The notes: generated from the letters alone by a model not told the origin. A stretch of 64,000 bases of DNA from Cokeromyces recurvatus (GCF_025118155.1 NW_026251427.1:124001-188000); one strand, 5' to 3'; positions 14,429 to 25,164 are shown, numbered from the stretch's first letter. Program-made: numbers and translations.

Positions 14429-14815
14429 TTTATTATTGATATTTTGTTTAGAGTGTTATGTAGATAAAAAAAAAGGGAAGAAAGAAAGAAGAAACAAGTT
14501 TAGAAGTATTATAGTTCCATAATGAATGACCTTAACTATATTTATACAAACCAGTTTCATTGCTTCAAAATTTTGACGAGGCTGTACGGATAAAGTTTCA
14601 TATTGAATAACGACATCATTAATTAATATTTAACTAACTATGATACGTTATTGCAAAGAAATAATAGTTACTACTTAGCTAGGCTTTCAAAGAAAAGGTT
14701 ATTTTTAGAGTTATAATAATGTAAAACAAGTATTGGAAAAATATAATACATAAACATTTTTCTCTATTTTTTTTTTTTTTTTATTATTCATTCTCTTATT
14801 ATAAACCATTAACAG
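14429..14815. other. Upstream region of OYE, left flank of LINE
   Basis: AT-rich promoter-side DNA of the minus-strand OYE gene, with a T tract near 14768-14781. The right edge abuts the LINE target-site duplication. Confidence 0.5.
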
Positions 14816-14832
14816 CGTGTAGTAGTGTCGAG
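14816..14832 (+). repeat. LINE target-site duplication, left copy
   Basis: 17-bp direct repeat identical to 19721-19737, immediately before the 5' UTR of the element. Confidence 0.9.
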
Positions 14833-14949
14833 GACTTTTTCCGCTTTCCAACACTTGTGATAAATTTTTACCATATTTGGCAAGCGTTACTAAGACTTCT
14901 ATTATTCAAATAAAACTACAGTTCGACAATAAAACCTTTGACGAGTGTA

Positions 14950-16185
14950 ATGGGACCCCTTCGAGGAGCCTACAATAAAAATGCAGACCCTGCCCTCACT
15001 GAGGAACAGCTGTCTGAACTCGACATTAACTTTTCGACATTTCGAAAACAATTAACATGTCCTGCATGTTTCAAAACCACTACTTTCCATAGACATGGGT
15101 CTTCAAATAAAGAACCCTTCCAGCCTCAATTTTCATGCACCTCCTGTCACAAAGCTGTAAAAGCTTTTGAAATGTACCCTATAGTCCGTTCTGCTGCACA
15201 AAATCAACAACCGTTGTCTCTAACGACCTCCAACGTGGAGATTATGCCACCCGAATTGGAATCTACTACTGCCAGCAACAGCCAATCTGAACTTATTAAG
15301 CAGTTATGCCAAACTGTCGAGCAGTTGACTGCAGAACTCTCTCAAGCACGTAGTGAAATCCAAAACTTACATGCCCGACTTAACAACATGCCTGCCGTTA
15401 CAACAACATCGGAGTTTCCCACCCTCCAGGAATCCCAAACCCAGCTTACTAAATTCCCAGATGCTCCTTGGAACAACAAAGAGAAAGTACAAGCACTTAA
15501 ACAACCTTCACTTCAACAACGTGAACAACGCCGTCTCCAACGAGAAGCTGCAGCCGCCCGCTTCTTTCAACCACCATCATTGAACCAAGGTTTCAAGTTC
15601 CTCTACATCCCAACAAAAGCCCGAATTCCTGTTGGCACCTTACGCACTACCTTTCGAAAACTTGGTGTTAATAATGCTCGATTACTCGACATTCATTATC
15701 CCGCTCGTAATACAGTTGCCATTCTTATCCATAATGATTATGAAACCGAATTTACAGACCTTCTACGCCACCATAACATTACAATCAAAGCAGATTTTAA
15801 CCCCTCCAGTGGTAAGATCCTTGCAGATCCCAAGTACTCCACTCTTACAACTAATGAAAGAGACGTCATAGCGTCAGACCTCCAACAAACCCGTCTGGAA
15901 CGTGCACTTGACCATATTCGTACACCAGTTAAATTCGCTGTTGCCCGTTTTTTCCTTGACAAACAATGGATTTCTAAACGAAAATTTGACTCACTCAAGA
16001 CCGATCGTAATACACAACTAAACAATATCTTTGATTCTCCTCAACAACAATCAACACCAACATCGGACGGTATGATTACTGATGACACCGAAAGAGAAGA
16101 CGTTCCTATGGACGGCACTCAAGGAGAACAATCCGGTAATACTACTTTTGCTGCCTCTAGAGCTGATACTCCTCCTCGACATTAA
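14950..16185 (+). CDS. LINE ORF1 protein
   Basis: 411-aa uninterrupted ORF starting at the first ATG after a ~115-nt 5' UTR. Visible parts, in order: a zinc-ribbon-like C-x2-C...C-x2-C (Cys 37, 40, 63, 66; CPACF ... CTSCHK); a predicted coiled coil around residues 110-145 (LIKQLCQTVEQLTAELSQ); a basic Q/R-rich stretch; and a region near residues 215-280 (FKFLYIPTKARIPVGTLRTT, then NTVAILIHNDYETEF) with the beta-alpha-beta feel of an RRM. The C-terminal tail is acidic and S/T-rich. Coiled coil plus RRM matches the general plan of L1-type ORF1 RNA chaperones that package the element's RNA. The zinc-ribbon assignment is inferred from Cys spacing. Confidence 0.85.
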   Translation: MGPLRGAYNKNADPALTEEQLSELDINFSTFRKQLTCPACFKTTTFHRHGSSNKEPFQPQFSCTSCHKAVKAFEMYPIVRSAAQNQQPLSLTTSNVEIMPPELESTTASNSQSELIKQLCQTVEQLTAELSQARSEIQNLHARLNNMPAVTTTSEFPTLQESQTQLTKFPDAPWNNKEKVQALKQPSLQQREQRRLQREAAAARFFQPPSLNQGFKFLYIPTKARIPVGTLRTTFRKLGVNNARLLDIHYPARNTVAILIHNDYETEFTDLLRHHNITIKADFNPSSGKILADPKYSTLTTNERDVIASDLQQTRLERALDHIRTPVKFAVARFFLDKQWISKRKFDSLKTDRNTQLNNIFDSPQQQSTPTSDGMITDDTEREDVPMDGTQGEQSGNTTFAASRADTPPRH

Positions 16186-16189
16186 ATAA

Positions 16190-19100
16190 ATGAGTTCTTT
16201 ACGAATTTCTTTATTTAATGCTACAGGCCTTCCAAAACAAGCAATATCTCTTATACTCGAACTATCTCAAACCTCTGATCTGCTTTTCGTTACCGAAACG
16301 TGGCTCTTATCACCAAACCGCTATCCTACTAACTGGTCTCAATACCATACATATGGCAACCCAACAAACTCCTATAATGTTCATCGGGGAACTCTTGGCC
16401 TTGCTCTCTTGGTTAACCCACAGTGCAAACTACCTATCTACCAAGTCACTCATGAACATCCTTTATTAGCTAAGTATTCCTTATCAACTATTATCTCGTC
16501 TAAGATACTGGTCCACTGTCTTTATTTACCCCCATCATTAAAAACTGACGATATAACACAAATACTAGATTTATTACCGTTACATGTTTCAAACACTACC
16601 ACTACTATCATTTGTGGGGATTTTAATGCTCGAATGGGTGATGTTACCGGTGACAGCCGAACAAATGCTACAGGCCGGCAAGTTCTTAACTGGATGATTG
16701 CGCATAATCTTATACTATGGAACGAACGTCTTACTTATGGAGAACCTACGTCTTATACATTTCAAGGTACAAGTATCATTGATTTCTTTTTTAGTAACCA
16801 TGAACTAGGATCACCTAATCTTCAAATTCGCGATGATCTATCTCTCAACTCCAATCACAAATTCATGACTTTCTCATTTATTGTTTCAGATCCTCTCGTC
16901 AATACTCCACTACCAAAAAGAACCACTTGGAATCTTGGAAAACTCAAACACCTAAAAACCAGAGACAAGTATAAGAAAGTGTTCCTTGAAAATTTTCCCC
17001 TAATTCTTCCTCCACATTCATCTCTTCCTTTTACTGATAGAACTACAGCCTGTCATTACATAGATTCCATACATAACCAATTGTGTGACGCTATCATCTT
17101 GGCGCTCGATTCAGTTTGTGGCCGGCGCTCTCCTCAGGAAGACGACTACATGAAGGATTTCTGGACACCTGAAATGACAGCAGCTTTTAACAGAAAGGAA
17201 TATCTCTATAAGAAATGGCGGAAAGCACGTGGACTGAATAGTCTATCGTTGTGGATCCAACACCAAGAAGCACAGGCATTATTACGACGATTAGTGACTA
17301 AACGACGACGTGAAACATGGAACCGCTTTTGTGAGAGAATGGCAAAGGGTGATTATACAAAAGCAATTGCGAAATTTAGCAAGATTCGTAAAAACCGGAA
17401 GATCAAGTCAACCTTTTCAATGCCTGAAGGACCACAAAATTCCGCCGACGTCATGGCACATCATCTGGAGCAAATTTTTGCAGGCAACTTGTTACCGTCT
17501 CGTAACTCCACAACTACGACTCAGAATCAACCTTTCAATGACATTCATACATGTCCTATTGATATTGATTGCATTAACACAGCAATTAAAGAACTTCCCC
17601 GTGGTAAAGCACCTGGTGTGGATCATTTCACTGTTGAGATGCTACAACCATTGACTGAAACCTTGACTCCTGTACTCCTATACATCTTTCGATTATGCTG
17701 GCAATGGTCGTACACACCTCTCTCCTGGCGTGTGGCCCAAGTAATCCCGATACACAAAAAAGGCTCTATCTCTGACCCAAGCAACTTTCGTCCCATCAGT
17801 TTGACGTCCACTTTTCGTAAGATACTTGAAAAATGCCTATACACTGACCTCGAATGCCAGAGTCCAAAACTTGACATTGCCCAAGGAGGTTTCCGTAGCT
17901 CCCGGAGTACACTTGATCAAGCCCTCTGCCTCGTAGAAACATGTTCAATTTTCCGTCGAAAGCTTAAAGTCACTCCTACTCTCGCTTTCCTTGACATTAA
18001 ATCCGCATATGATACTGTTGACCGGAATTTTATTTGGCAATCCCTTCGACCGTACATATCTCCAGCACTGCTTGGTCTAATTCAACATCTCTTTGACGAT
18101 GTCTATATAGAAGTTCTAGTTTCGAACGCTACCTCTTATCGGTTTTCACCTACCACTGGCGTCCTACAAGGTTCCATTCTATCACCGTTTTTGTATTCCA
18201 TTTACATTAACCAGTTGCCCTCTCTACTTCGTCGTCAACCGCTTGATGACGTGCCTCCAACAGATGTCTGCTGTTTTGCTCGATCCATCAATTGTCTCCT
18301 GTATGCTGATGATGTTGTACTCATAGCTGACCCTACTGAACTTGAGGACCTGCTGCAGAAATGTGAGGAGCATAGTCAACGCTTAGGTTATCGCTGGAAT
18401 CCACTGAAATGTGCTATACTGGCTCCTAGTTCTGATAGTCGTTCTTATTCTCTGTATGGCACTACACTACCTCGTCAGACATCCTTTTCCTACTTGGGTA
18501 TCTCTATTAGCCCTGGTGGTCTCTTGAACACAGCTGAATTAGTGCAAAACAATATTAATAAGGCGCTTCAAACTATGAATCAAATGACGTCCCTCGGTGT
18601 CAATCACAAAGGTTTTGATCGGCTTCTCTCTGTCCGTTTTTACACTCAAATAGTACGTGCTCAGCTTGAATATGGCCTCGCTATTAACTCGGTCTCTGCT
18701 ACTCAAATCACAAAATTAGAAGCATGTCAAACACAATGTATCCGAAAAATTTTTGGCGGTAGTACTCGGTCCTCAACTAAAGTTATGTTGCACTTGGTCA
18801 ACCTGCCCACAATGAAGGAACGTGTTTACCTCCTGCAAGCTAAATTCTTACTTCGGTCTATCTACTCTCCGAACGATACTCTTGTTTCCAAGTTTTTACC
18901 ACATATACGCCCCTCTTCAAGCCATTCTCAATGGTATAAGCTTTCGAAAACACCTATTTGGCAACGGTATACTGCTTCTTTTGACGATAATATTTATGAT
19001 CCTCGTGCTTTTGCTGGTATTTGTAAAGCATACCTGAAAGATAATCTTAATGATCGACGAAACAGTAAGAATGCCGTTCTCTTGTCTGCCTGCCGTCCTA

Positions 19101-19531
19101 CCCTAGGTATCGATCCTATCCTCTGGTTACCTATGTCAAATGCAGAACGCAGTCGAATAGTCCGCTGGCGTCTAGGTTGGTTACCTGGTGGTGCCCCTAA
19201 ACCATGCATATATCATCCTAATGAATTGTTCACAAGATCCCATGCTATATGGTGTCTACATATGCATCAAAGATTGCAAATGCCGTTGACCGAACCCGAC
19301 CCTTTGTCCTTCCTCTTAAATAAGCTGCCAATTAAACAAAAACGCATGCCACCAATCGCATCAGCTTCCAACTCATCTGACTTTCCCGCCTGGAAGATTC
19401 GTTGGCCTGCTATATGCCTTCTACTTTTTGAACTTGACTATCTCCATCATGGTAAACTTCCTCCAGAAACTGCCCCCCTTGGTGCAAAACTTGTAAACTG
19501 GCTACGTAACTCTAAATCTAGTATTTATTGA
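16190..19531 (+). CDS. LINE ORF2: AP-endonuclease and reverse transcriptase
   Basis: 1113-aa intact ORF beginning 4 nt after the ORF1 stop. The N-terminal apurinic-type endonuclease shows LFNATGL, FVTETW (about residue 40), IICGDFNARMGD (about residue 144) and SIIDFFFSN with a following SNHK. The RT core runs from about residue 465: PRGKAPGVDHFTVEML, GGFRSSRSTLDQA, catalytic FLDIKSAYDTVD (Asp about 602), GVLQGSILSPFLYSIYI and LLYADDVVLIAD (YADD about 705-708). A C-terminal C-x2-H-x8-H-x3-C cluster begins near residue 1006. No RNase H domain was recognised. All catalytic motifs are present, so the element could be active. Expression is presumably by reinitiation after ORF1. Confidence 0.95.
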   Translation: MSSLRISLFNATGLPKQAISLILELSQTSDLLFVTETWLLSPNRYPTNWSQYHTYGNPTNSYNVHRGTLGLALLVNPQCKLPIYQVTHEHPLLAKYSLSTIISSKILVHCLYLPPSLKTDDITQILDLLPLHVSNTTTTIICGDFNARMGDVTGDSRTNATGRQVLNWMIAHNLILWNERLTYGEPTSYTFQGTSIIDFFFSNHELGSPNLQIRDDLSLNSNHKFMTFSFIVSDPLVNTPLPKRTTWNLGKLKHLKTRDKYKKVFLENFPLILPPHSSLPFTDRTTACHYIDSIHNQLCDAIILALDSVCGRRSPQEDDYMKDFWTPEMTAAFNRKEYLYKKWRKARGLNSLSLWIQHQEAQALLRRLVTKRRRETWNRFCERMAKGDYTKAIAKFSKIRKNRKIKSTFSMPEGPQNSADVMAHHLEQIFAGNLLPSRNSTTTTQNQPFNDIHTCPIDIDCINTAIKELPRGKAPGVDHFTVEMLQPLTETLTPVLLYIFRLCWQWSYTPLSWRVAQVIPIHKKGSISDPSNFRPISLTSTFRKILEKCLYTDLECQSPKLDIAQGGFRSSRSTLDQALCLVETCSIFRRKLKVTPTLAFLDIKSAYDTVDRNFIWQSLRPYISPALLGLIQHLFDDVYIEVLVSNATSYRFSPTTGVLQGSILSPFLYSIYINQLPSLLRRQPLDDVPPTDVCCFARSINCLLYADDVVLIADPTELEDLLQKCEEHSQRLGYRWNPLKCAILAPSSDSRSYSLYGTTLPRQTSFSYLGISISPGGLLNTAELVQNNINKALQTMNQMTSLGVNHKGFDRLLSVRFYTQIVRAQLEYGLAINSVSATQITKLEACQTQCIRKIFGGSTRSSTKVMLHLVNLPTMKERVYLLQAKFLLRSIYSPNDTLVSKFLPHIRPSSSHSQWYKLSKTPIWQRYTASFDDNIYDPRAFAGICKAYLKDNLNDRRNSKNAVLLSACRPTLGIDPILWLPMSNAERSRIVRWRLGWLPGGAPKPCIYHPNELFTRSHAIWCLHMHQRLQMPLTEPDPLSFLLNKLPIKQKRMPPIASASNSSDFPAWKIRWPAICLLLFELDYLHHGKLPPETAPLGAKLVNWLRNSKSSIY

Positions 19532-19720
19532 TATATCTTGCTTTTCCTCTTCCCTTCTCTTTCTTTTTTACCCTTTTGCCTATCAAAAGGTTTTTTAGTA
19601 CATTTTTATCCTTTCTTGAACTGACCCGGGCAATCCAATACGCCAGTATTATGTGCTCACATGGGTTGTTTAAATTTTTGTTATAAAAATTTTTTGTTAT
19701 AAAATAAAATAATTCTTAAT
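19532..19720 (+). other. LINE 3' UTR and tail
   Basis: Pyrimidine-rich segment, then CTGACCCGGGCAAT and an A/T tail of TTTTGTTATAAAA-type repeats ending at the right TSD. The CTG-C-CGGGCAAT motif also appears near the 3' end of the second LINE copy (about 34806), so it may be a conserved 3' recognition signal for the RT. Confidence 0.6.
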
Positions 19721-19737
19721 CGTGTAGTAGTGTCGAG
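19721..19737 (+). repeat. LINE target-site duplication, right copy
   Basis: 17-bp direct repeat identical to 14816-14832, directly after the A/T tail. Confidence 0.9.
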
Positions 19738-20385
19738 TTTTAACATCCGAAGAGTTATATTACGGAAAATGTTTAGACTTGGCAATTATTATCCTTTCAA
19801 TAAAACCTGCACATTTTTTTTTTTAATTCTCTGTAAGCGATTGTTTTAATAATGATTGATGTTTTCATTAAATTATTGATTTTATTCTAAAGACACGTTT
19901 TTTTTTTCAAAGGCATAATTCCCATCAAATACTATAAGTATGCGGTCTATTTATTTGAGATACAATAATATCTCTGGTGATTTTTTTTTTTCCTTTTTTT
20001 TGAACCGAATTCATAACAGTGAAAATGACAGATATTTTGTATTCTTCCAAGCATAAAATTAATTACATCTAGCCATATATAGATATATATTCTTACATTA
20101 CCTTTCTAAATAGTATACTATACATTGCTTAAATATGCATTTTTGTTTACAAGTTAATATCGTCTTAACTCTACATGAGATATTTCAACTATCTGGTCGG
20201 AGCCGATAGGTAATTTTTAACAAGCACTTGCAAAAGATCTTTTCAAATAAATTGAAAAAAAAAAAAAAAAAAAAAAAAAAAAACGCAATATTTTGCCTAG
20301 AAATTAAATTTATTCCCTTTTTTTTTATTTTATTTTATTTTATTTTATTTTTTCTTAGTTTTATTTTTTATTCGAGATTAACTGA
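19738..20385. other. Upstream region of the PMT gene
   Basis: AT-rich, with an A run of about 29 nt at 20255-20283 and a TTTTA pentamer repeat near 20322-20350. No gene is supported. Confidence 0.5.
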
Positions 20386-23062
20386 ATGTCCAATAAACTT
20401 CGGCAAAGACGTGTCGAAACAACTGGAGCTTCACCAGAAAAGTTTTCTGATGTAGATTATGATGACTCCAAAAAGGTATTAATCTGAATATAAATTCTAA
20501 TTCTGTCATTTAAACTTATTTCATCTGTTTTTTTTTTTAGTACGGAAAGGAGATCGTCCCCGTAGAAACAGCAATCACAGGTCATAAAATTGCCTTTACT
20601 GTCTTAACTCTCCTTGGATTCTTTATTACCTTTTATAAGATTTGGAATCCCGCTGAAGTTGTGTAAAGTAGCTTTAATCCTTAAACTCATCTACTTCTTT
20701 TTTTTCTAATCTCTTCTTCTTTCCCTTGATTTATTTAGATTCGATGAAGTACATTTCGGCAAATTTGCAGGCTACTACTTACGCCGTACGTATTATTTTG
20801 ATGTTCACCCTCCTTTGGCCAAGCTTATGATCGCTGGTGCTGGTTATCTCTTAGGTTTTGACGGCCATTACGATTTTGCTAATATTGGTGATAACTATGT
20901 AGATCACCAAGTACCTTACATCGGCTTACGCGCTCTTCCTGCTACCCTTAACGTTATATCAATAGGGTTGATCTATCAAATCATGAAGGAGTCTGGCTAT
21001 GCATTACTTGTCTGTATACTTAGTACAGCAATGTATATTTTTGATAACGCGATGGTCACACAAAACCGACTGATCTTGCTAGATTCTATGTTAGTTGTTT
21101 TTATGTTGGCCACAATTTATTGTTATGTAAAGTTTAGAAAATTAAGGCATGTGTCATTCAGTATAGAATGGTGGGGATGGTTAACTTTGACAGGTGTTTT
21201 TATGGCCCTTACTGTTAGGTAATATATATATATATATATGTATATGTATATGAAGATCATTTATTTCTTATTTCTTTTTTCTTTGTTAAGTGTTAAGATG
21301 GTGGGTCTTTTCTTGGTCGCGTTAATCGGCTTATCTGTCATTTATGATTTATGGATGCTTTTGGATATTAAACGAGGATTAACAATGGTATAAAGAAAAG
21401 AAAAAAGCTCTTGTTTTTATTAGAGTGTGATAATCATATTTATACGTGTTATAATAGAATCAATTTATGAAACATTTTTATGCTCGTGCATTCAGTCTTA
21501 TTTTTGTACCTACAGTTATTTATCTTTTTTGGTTTTATGTTCATTTTGCTATTCTAAATGAATCTGGTCCTGGTGATGATTTTATGTCAACCCGTTTCCA
21601 AGATACACTTAAGAACAGTCCATTAAAAATGGCTGCATTAGGTAAGCAAGTATATTATAAAGTTGTCTTTTTTTTTTCTTCTTCTAATGACATATCTTAA
21701 AGAGGTCCACTATGGTGATGAAATTACTATTAAACATAAAGATACAAATGCTTATCTTCATTCGCATGATTTACATTATCCTCTTAGATATGAAGATGGA
21801 CGTATAAGTAGTAAAGGACAACAAGTGACAGCAGTTCTCGAACCTAATGAAAACTGTTACTGGCGTATTAAGCCTGCTAAATCTGAAAATAACACTAATG
21901 ATGATGAACCTCATCTTGTCAAAAACGGAGATATTATTCAATTAGAACACGTTGTAACAGGCACAAATCTCCTAACGCATGATGTTGCCTCACCCTATAT
22001 GCCAACAAATGAAGAAGTCACGACTGTTCCACTAGACACACGTTACGATGAAACACTCTTCAAGATTATTTTTGAAAGCGATAATAATGATATTTTAGAA
22101 ACACACATGACTTCCTTTAGACTTATCCATGAGGATACTAAAGTTGCTGTTTGGGCACATAACCAAAAATTACCTGAATGGGGTCTTGAACAACTTGAAG
22201 TGAATGGCAATAAAAATGCAGTTGATAAGACCAATTATTGGAGTGCTCAAGATATCAAGGGCAAGAATGCTACATTGATTAATGCACATAAGGCGAATAA
22301 AGAACGAGGTCATATGCCTTTCATTAAAAAGTTTATAGAATTACAAGGCCGTATGATTTCACATAATGCGGGACTTACAAAGCCTCATCCTTATCAGTCT
22401 ACTCCTATTACTTGGCCATTTATGGTACGTGGTGTCTCCTATTGGTCCCATGAAGAAAGCCGCTCACAGATTTACCTGACAGGTAACTTGTTTGGTTGGT
22501 ATTTATCTGTGGGTGGTTTGGCTGTCTTTGCAGGCATTTTGTTAGCTGATGTATTAGCACGACGTCGTGGAATTGAACCCATTGAAGAGCCTGTCCGTCA
22601 TCGTTTCATTCAATCAGCGGGATTCTTTGTTGTTGGTTGGGCCTTACATTACTTTCCATTTTTCTTGATGGGACGTTCATTATTCTTGCATCATTATTTG
22701 CCTGCTGCAACAGTAAACTATTTAGTTCTCGGTGCTATGTATCAATTCATATTTGTAGATGGTATTGATTGTCCTGTGTCCATTGGTGGACGTGGTAGAA
22801 TCACAAGAGCAGAAGTCACATGGAAGTTATATGCTGCAGTAATAGTAACAGTCGCGTTACAAGTCGCTATGTTTATCTATTTAGCTCCATTAACATATGG
22901 TTTACCCATGACATTAGAACAAGTTCAAAATCATCAATTACTGAGTGGATGGAAGTTGCAATATGGTAAGTAAATAAATATAAGTAGTTTTTGTGTGTGT
23001 GTGTGTGTTTTTAATTTATTAAATATTTATATTTTTTTTATTTATTTTTTATAGCCAAATAA
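20386..23062 (+). CDS. Dolichyl-P-mannose:protein O-mannosyltransferase (PMT)
   Basis: Seven exons: 20386-20475, 20541-20662, 20739-21218, 21291-21387, 21458-21641, 21703-22965 and a terminal 8-nt exon 23055-23062; about 747 aa. An ER multi-pass glycosyltransferase of the GT39 family that moves mannose from Dol-P-Man to Ser/Thr of secretory proteins. Visible: first TM helix (AFTVLTLLGFFITFYKIW); luminal DEVHFGKFAGYYLRR with the catalytic-loop D/E pair; YYFDVHPPLAKLM; RLILLDSMLV; the MIR block (VHYGDEITIKHKD, AYLHSHDLHYPLR, PEWGLEQLEVNGNK); and late TM helices (GWALHYFPFFLMGRSLFLHH). Features point to the PMT4/POMT1 branch more than PMT1/PMT2, but the branch is not certain. Dolichol for its donor comes from pathways such as the cis-prenyltransferase at 61-62 kb. 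Confidence 0.93.
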
Positions 23063-23135
23063 ATTATATCTTTTTTACATGCATTAAAATAAAAATTGAT
23101 TTTTTATTACATAATAATTTCTCCTGCCTTTTAAT

Positions 23136-23166
<31 letters not shown>

Positions 23167-23217
23167 ACAATATTCCCTTTTTTTTTTGTTATTCATTTTT
23201 AAATTTTATTAAATAAT

Positions 23218-24514
23218 ATGGCTACACGAAGTAGAACTTTATTGTTTCTTCAATATAGAAACTCATATGCAAGAACACAAAGTTCTGCTCATCATTTTTC
23301 AGCAGGTGCATCCGAAACGGAAGGTCTCATAGAGAGTTCAGATCATGTCATAGAAATGGCCGTGCTGCCGCCCAAATGGTAATAACATGAATTCAAAAGG
23401 CAAAAAACGATTTTGTATACAAGTAAACTAATTTCTTATTATAGGGTAGATATTGTAGACGAAGTTGATGAAGCATTAGACATTGTAAAAGATAAAAGTA
23501 AAATAATTCAAGGAAAAAAAAAAGGAAATAGTAAAATCGAAACACTAATTTATTACCTGTAGTTACAAAGCTAGAAGGCATGCATCGCAAACATTTACTA
23601 CCTGGGTTTGATGATCGAAGTTCAGATGAAGCAGCCATTGACAACTTAACACAAGAAATTACAAACGTAAGATAATTCTAGGCTTATTAAATACAAAGAA
23701 ATAAACTAAGTTTTATTTAGGAATTTTATCGTATAAAACGAGATATTCAACGCATTCGAGTTGGAGAAAATGATTCCGATCAAGATGATAAATTAGCAAG
23801 GAATATACAAACCAGTTTAGCGACAAAAGTTCAAGACGTATCAACAAGCTTTAGGAAACAGCAATCATCCTACTTACAAAGTAAGGTATATTTTTAAATT
23901 AAAAATGGAGCTTTGTTTATGACTCATTTGTCGGTAATAATAGGATTACAAGGTCAGGAGAATCGAAAAGCAGATATTTTAGGATTGGAATCTGATCTAA
24001 GTAATGAAGCGGCTGAATTACTGCTAGATGAAGATGCACAAGTGGTAAAGAAATAATTTATTATTAATATTTAATTTTTTCTTTTTTTTTAAAAAAAACA
24101 ATGAATATGCATATATAGGGCTTTACAGAATCTCAGCTGGCAGTATTAGAGTCAAATGAAACGATGATTGATCAAAGAGAAAGAGAGATTACGCAAATTG
24201 CAAAATCAATACATCAATTAGCCGAAATATTTCGAGATTTACAGACACTTGTGATTGATCAAGGGTCACTATTAGATAGAATTGACTATAATATTGAACA
24301 AACGACAGTGCAGGTTAAAGATGCAGTAGTGCAATTAGATAAGGTAATAGGAGAAAAAAAAAAGGAAAGGAAAATAAAAACTAGTTTCTTACAAACATTT
24401 GTGTAGGGCGCTCGATACCAAAATAAAGCAAGAAAACGAAAACTAATATTACTTTTAATTTTGATTATTTTATTATTAATTGTTATATTAATTGTAAAGC
24501 TAAAACGACATTAA
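23218..24514 (+). CDS. TLG2: Qa-SNARE, Tlg2/syntaxin-16 type
   Basis: Seven exons: 23218-23378, 23445-23497, 23563-23666, 23721-23880, 23944-24044, 24119-24343 and 24407-24514; about 303 aa. The N-terminal segment (PPKWVDIVDEVDEALD ... LEGMHRKHLLPGFDD) is the Tlg2/syntaxin-16 signature. The SNARE helix near residues 200-260 contains ESNETMIDQREREITQIAKS and IFRDLQTLVIDQG, with Q at the zero layer, making it a Qa-SNARE. The protein ends in a tail anchor (LILLLILIILLLIVILIV, then KLKRH). Family role: fusion of endosome-derived vesicles with the trans-Golgi network and, in yeast, the Cvt/autophagy route. Convergent with the next small gene. Confidence 0.9.
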
Positions 24515-24606
24515 ATACTTGTATGAATAGCATATTTTATTTATGCAAGAAGCAAGATAAATATACCTTTTAATAAGGCCGCAGACTACCTTATTCTATA
24601 AATAAT

Positions 24607-24828
24607 TTAATGCTTGTTCTTCTTTTCTTCTCGAAGTGTTAATTCATTCTTCAAACTATTCAAATGATCAACTTCTTGATCAAGTTCTGTTTTATTGTTA
24701 CTAGAACTGTTCTTTAAATCTTCAACTATTCTTTCCTGTCCTTCAACCGATTGGGATAATTGATGTCGAAGTCCTTTTTCTTCAATAGCGAAGGCTTCTT
24801 GCTCATTTTTTGGGTTTTTTGCAGACAT
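24607..24828 (-). CDS. Small coiled-coil protein, unknown
   Basis: Intronless 73-aa ORF with an ATG start, high K/E content and heptad-like leucines (LRHQLSQSVEGQERIVEDL ... LDQEVDHLNSLKNELTL). This predicts a short soluble coiled coil. No family was recognised. It is flanked by the 3' end of TLG2 and, divergently, by the GSK3 gene, and the open frame lies in otherwise stop-rich DNA. It could be an adaptor-like microprotein, but nothing in the sequence names a function. Confidence 0.5.
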   Translation of the reverse strand: MSAKNPKNEQEAFAIEEKGLRHQLSQSVEGQERIVEDLKNSSSNNKTELDQEVDHLNSLKNELTLREEKKNKH

Positions 24829-25164
24829 TTTTTAACAGAAAAGAATATATAGTTATATAAATGATACTATGTTTCATTATATATGTATTAAAAAAAAAAA
24901 AGGCCTATATAATTTAATCATAGCTTCGTTATTATGACGTAGAGGGGGGGGATATAGAGCACTAGTAATTCCTGTTTAGTAGAAGTATGCTGCTATTGAT
25001 ATTTATGTAAAGTTTAATAAAAAGTATTACTTATAGCAATAATAACAGTAATTGCTGCATTGTTTTTTTTTGCTTACATAATGATATCTGGTTCCTAAGC
25101 AGTAGAGAGAGATTTGTTGACTCTTTGTGCGATTTTTTATTATAAAATGAGACGACTGCTGAGC

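Larger units (their letters stand above)
14816..19737 (+). mobile_element. Full-length non-LTR (LINE) retrotransposon with TSD
   Basis: A perfect 17-bp direct repeat (CGTGTAGTAGTGTCGAG) sits at 14816-14832 and again at 19721-19737. It brackets about 4.9 kb that carries two uninterrupted ORFs (RNA-binding-type ORF1; APE endonuclease plus reverse transcriptase ORF2), a ~190-nt 3' UTR and an A/T-rich tail. These are the hallmarks of target-primed reverse transcription. There is no LTR. The element is inserted between the divergent OYE and PMT genes. It is more GC-balanced than its surroundings. Confidence 0.95.
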
